Of a stretch of DNA of 5,350 bases, positions 5,137-5,350 are shown in pieces. The notes under the pieces are model-generated. The model was not told where the DNA came from. It worked only from the letters and a program-made list of their open reading frames with translations, and did no database searches. Within the stretch, counting starts at the first letter, position 1, and the number at the start of each line of letters is the position of its first letter. Source of the stretch: Deltaproteobacteria bacterium (GTDB lineage Bacteria; Desulfobacterota_B; Binatia; UBA9968); assembly GCA_030620935.1 (NCBI GenBank), contig JAUXIP010000178.1, positions 1 to 5,350 of the forward strand, given 5' to 3'. The translations under genes and the position numbers were made by a program.

Positions 5137-5350
5137 GTGAAGAAGACAAAATACATCGTGGTGGAAGGGCCGATTGGCGTGGGGAAGAGCAGCCTGGCGA
5201 AGCTTCTCGCCGCGGAATTTCAGGCGCGGACTGTCTTTGAAAAAGTTGAGGAAAACCCATTTTTAGCCAAATTTTACGAGGATAGAGAAACCTACGCTTT
5301 TCAAACCCAGCTCTTCTTCCTACTCAGTCGCTATCAGCAACAGAGAGACC
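5137..5350 (+). CDS. deoxynucleoside kinase (dGK/dAK type), N-terminal part (cut by right edge)
   Basis: The 71 visible residues begin MKKTKYIVVEGPIGVGKSSL. GPIGVGKSS (11-19) is the P-loop of the deoxynucleoside kinase family, which phosphorylates deoxynucleosides with ATP for dNTP salvage. It is followed by the family's E..EENPFL segment (residues 38-43), with the acidic residue that contacts the sugar, and by FQTQLFFLLSRY (55-66), also typical. A thymidylate kinase would show a different post-P-loop pattern. The start GTG 5137 is preceded by GGGG at 5129-5132, a modest ribosome binding site, and no in-frame start exists just upstream. Full members are about 200-220 aa, so roughly two thirds lies outside the window. 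Many bacteria place this gene next to folK; here its upstream neighbour is instead a divergent cysQ and a pseudogene. Substrate specificity (dGuo, dAdo or dCyd) cannot be read from this part. Confidence 0.85.
   Translation, partial: MKKTKYIVVEGPIGVGKSSLAKLLAAEFQARTVFEKVEENPFLAKFYEDRETYAFQTQLFFLLSRYQQQRD

Overview
The window carries a compact set of ordinary bacterial housekeeping genes separated by repeat-rich spacers. I read six intact or partial protein genes, one small membrane-protein gene and one decayed nuclease gene. No rRNA, tRNA, CRISPR array or intact mobile element was seen. The host is most likely a free-living Gram-negative-like bacterium of moderate GC. Its glutamate-cysteine ligase is of the plant/alphaproteobacterial type, and short palindromic interspersed repeats fill the spacers. 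The repeat style reminds me of Nitrospirota, NC10 or deltaproteobacterial metagenome bins, but that placement is memory-based inference and weak.

Layout. At the left edge, the N-terminus of a D-alanine-D-alanine ligase gene (ddl) runs leftward off the window. It is divergent from acpS (holo-ACP synthase, about 235-633). A small two-helix membrane protein (651-890, minus) converges on acpS. Its start codon directly abuts a roughly 155-bp element with 20-bp inverted terminal repeats (891-1045). After a plausible sigma-70-type promoter comes a two-gene operon on the plus strand: mtnA (methylthioribose-1-phosphate isomerase, 1222-2256), overlapping by 17 nt a plant-type gshA (glutamate-cysteine ligase, 2240-3583). 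A 15-bp hairpin and an inverted array of degenerate octamers fill the spacer up to cysQ (PAP phosphatase/IMPase family, 3781-4569, minus). The spacer at 4570-5136 holds the frameshifted remains of a Cas4/RecB-like nuclease (4652-4911, minus), then a GC-rich tandem repeat plus hairpin, then short direct repeats. A deoxynucleoside kinase gene (5137 to the right edge, plus) starts there and is cut by the window end.

How they fit together. mtnA, gshA and cysQ all touch sulfur metabolism: methionine salvage, glutathione synthesis and removal of 3'-phosphoadenosine 5'-phosphate made during sulfate assimilation. Only mtnA and gshA are transcriptionally linked. The ddl, acpS and deoxynucleoside kinase genes are unrelated housekeeping functions: cell wall, lipid synthesis and dNTP salvage. 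The least expected items are the orphan Cas4-like pseudogene, the inverted-repeat element placed exactly at a start codon, and a Gly-to-Arg change in the metal-binding DPxDG motif of the CysQ-like protein. I found no convincing undescribed multi-gene system.
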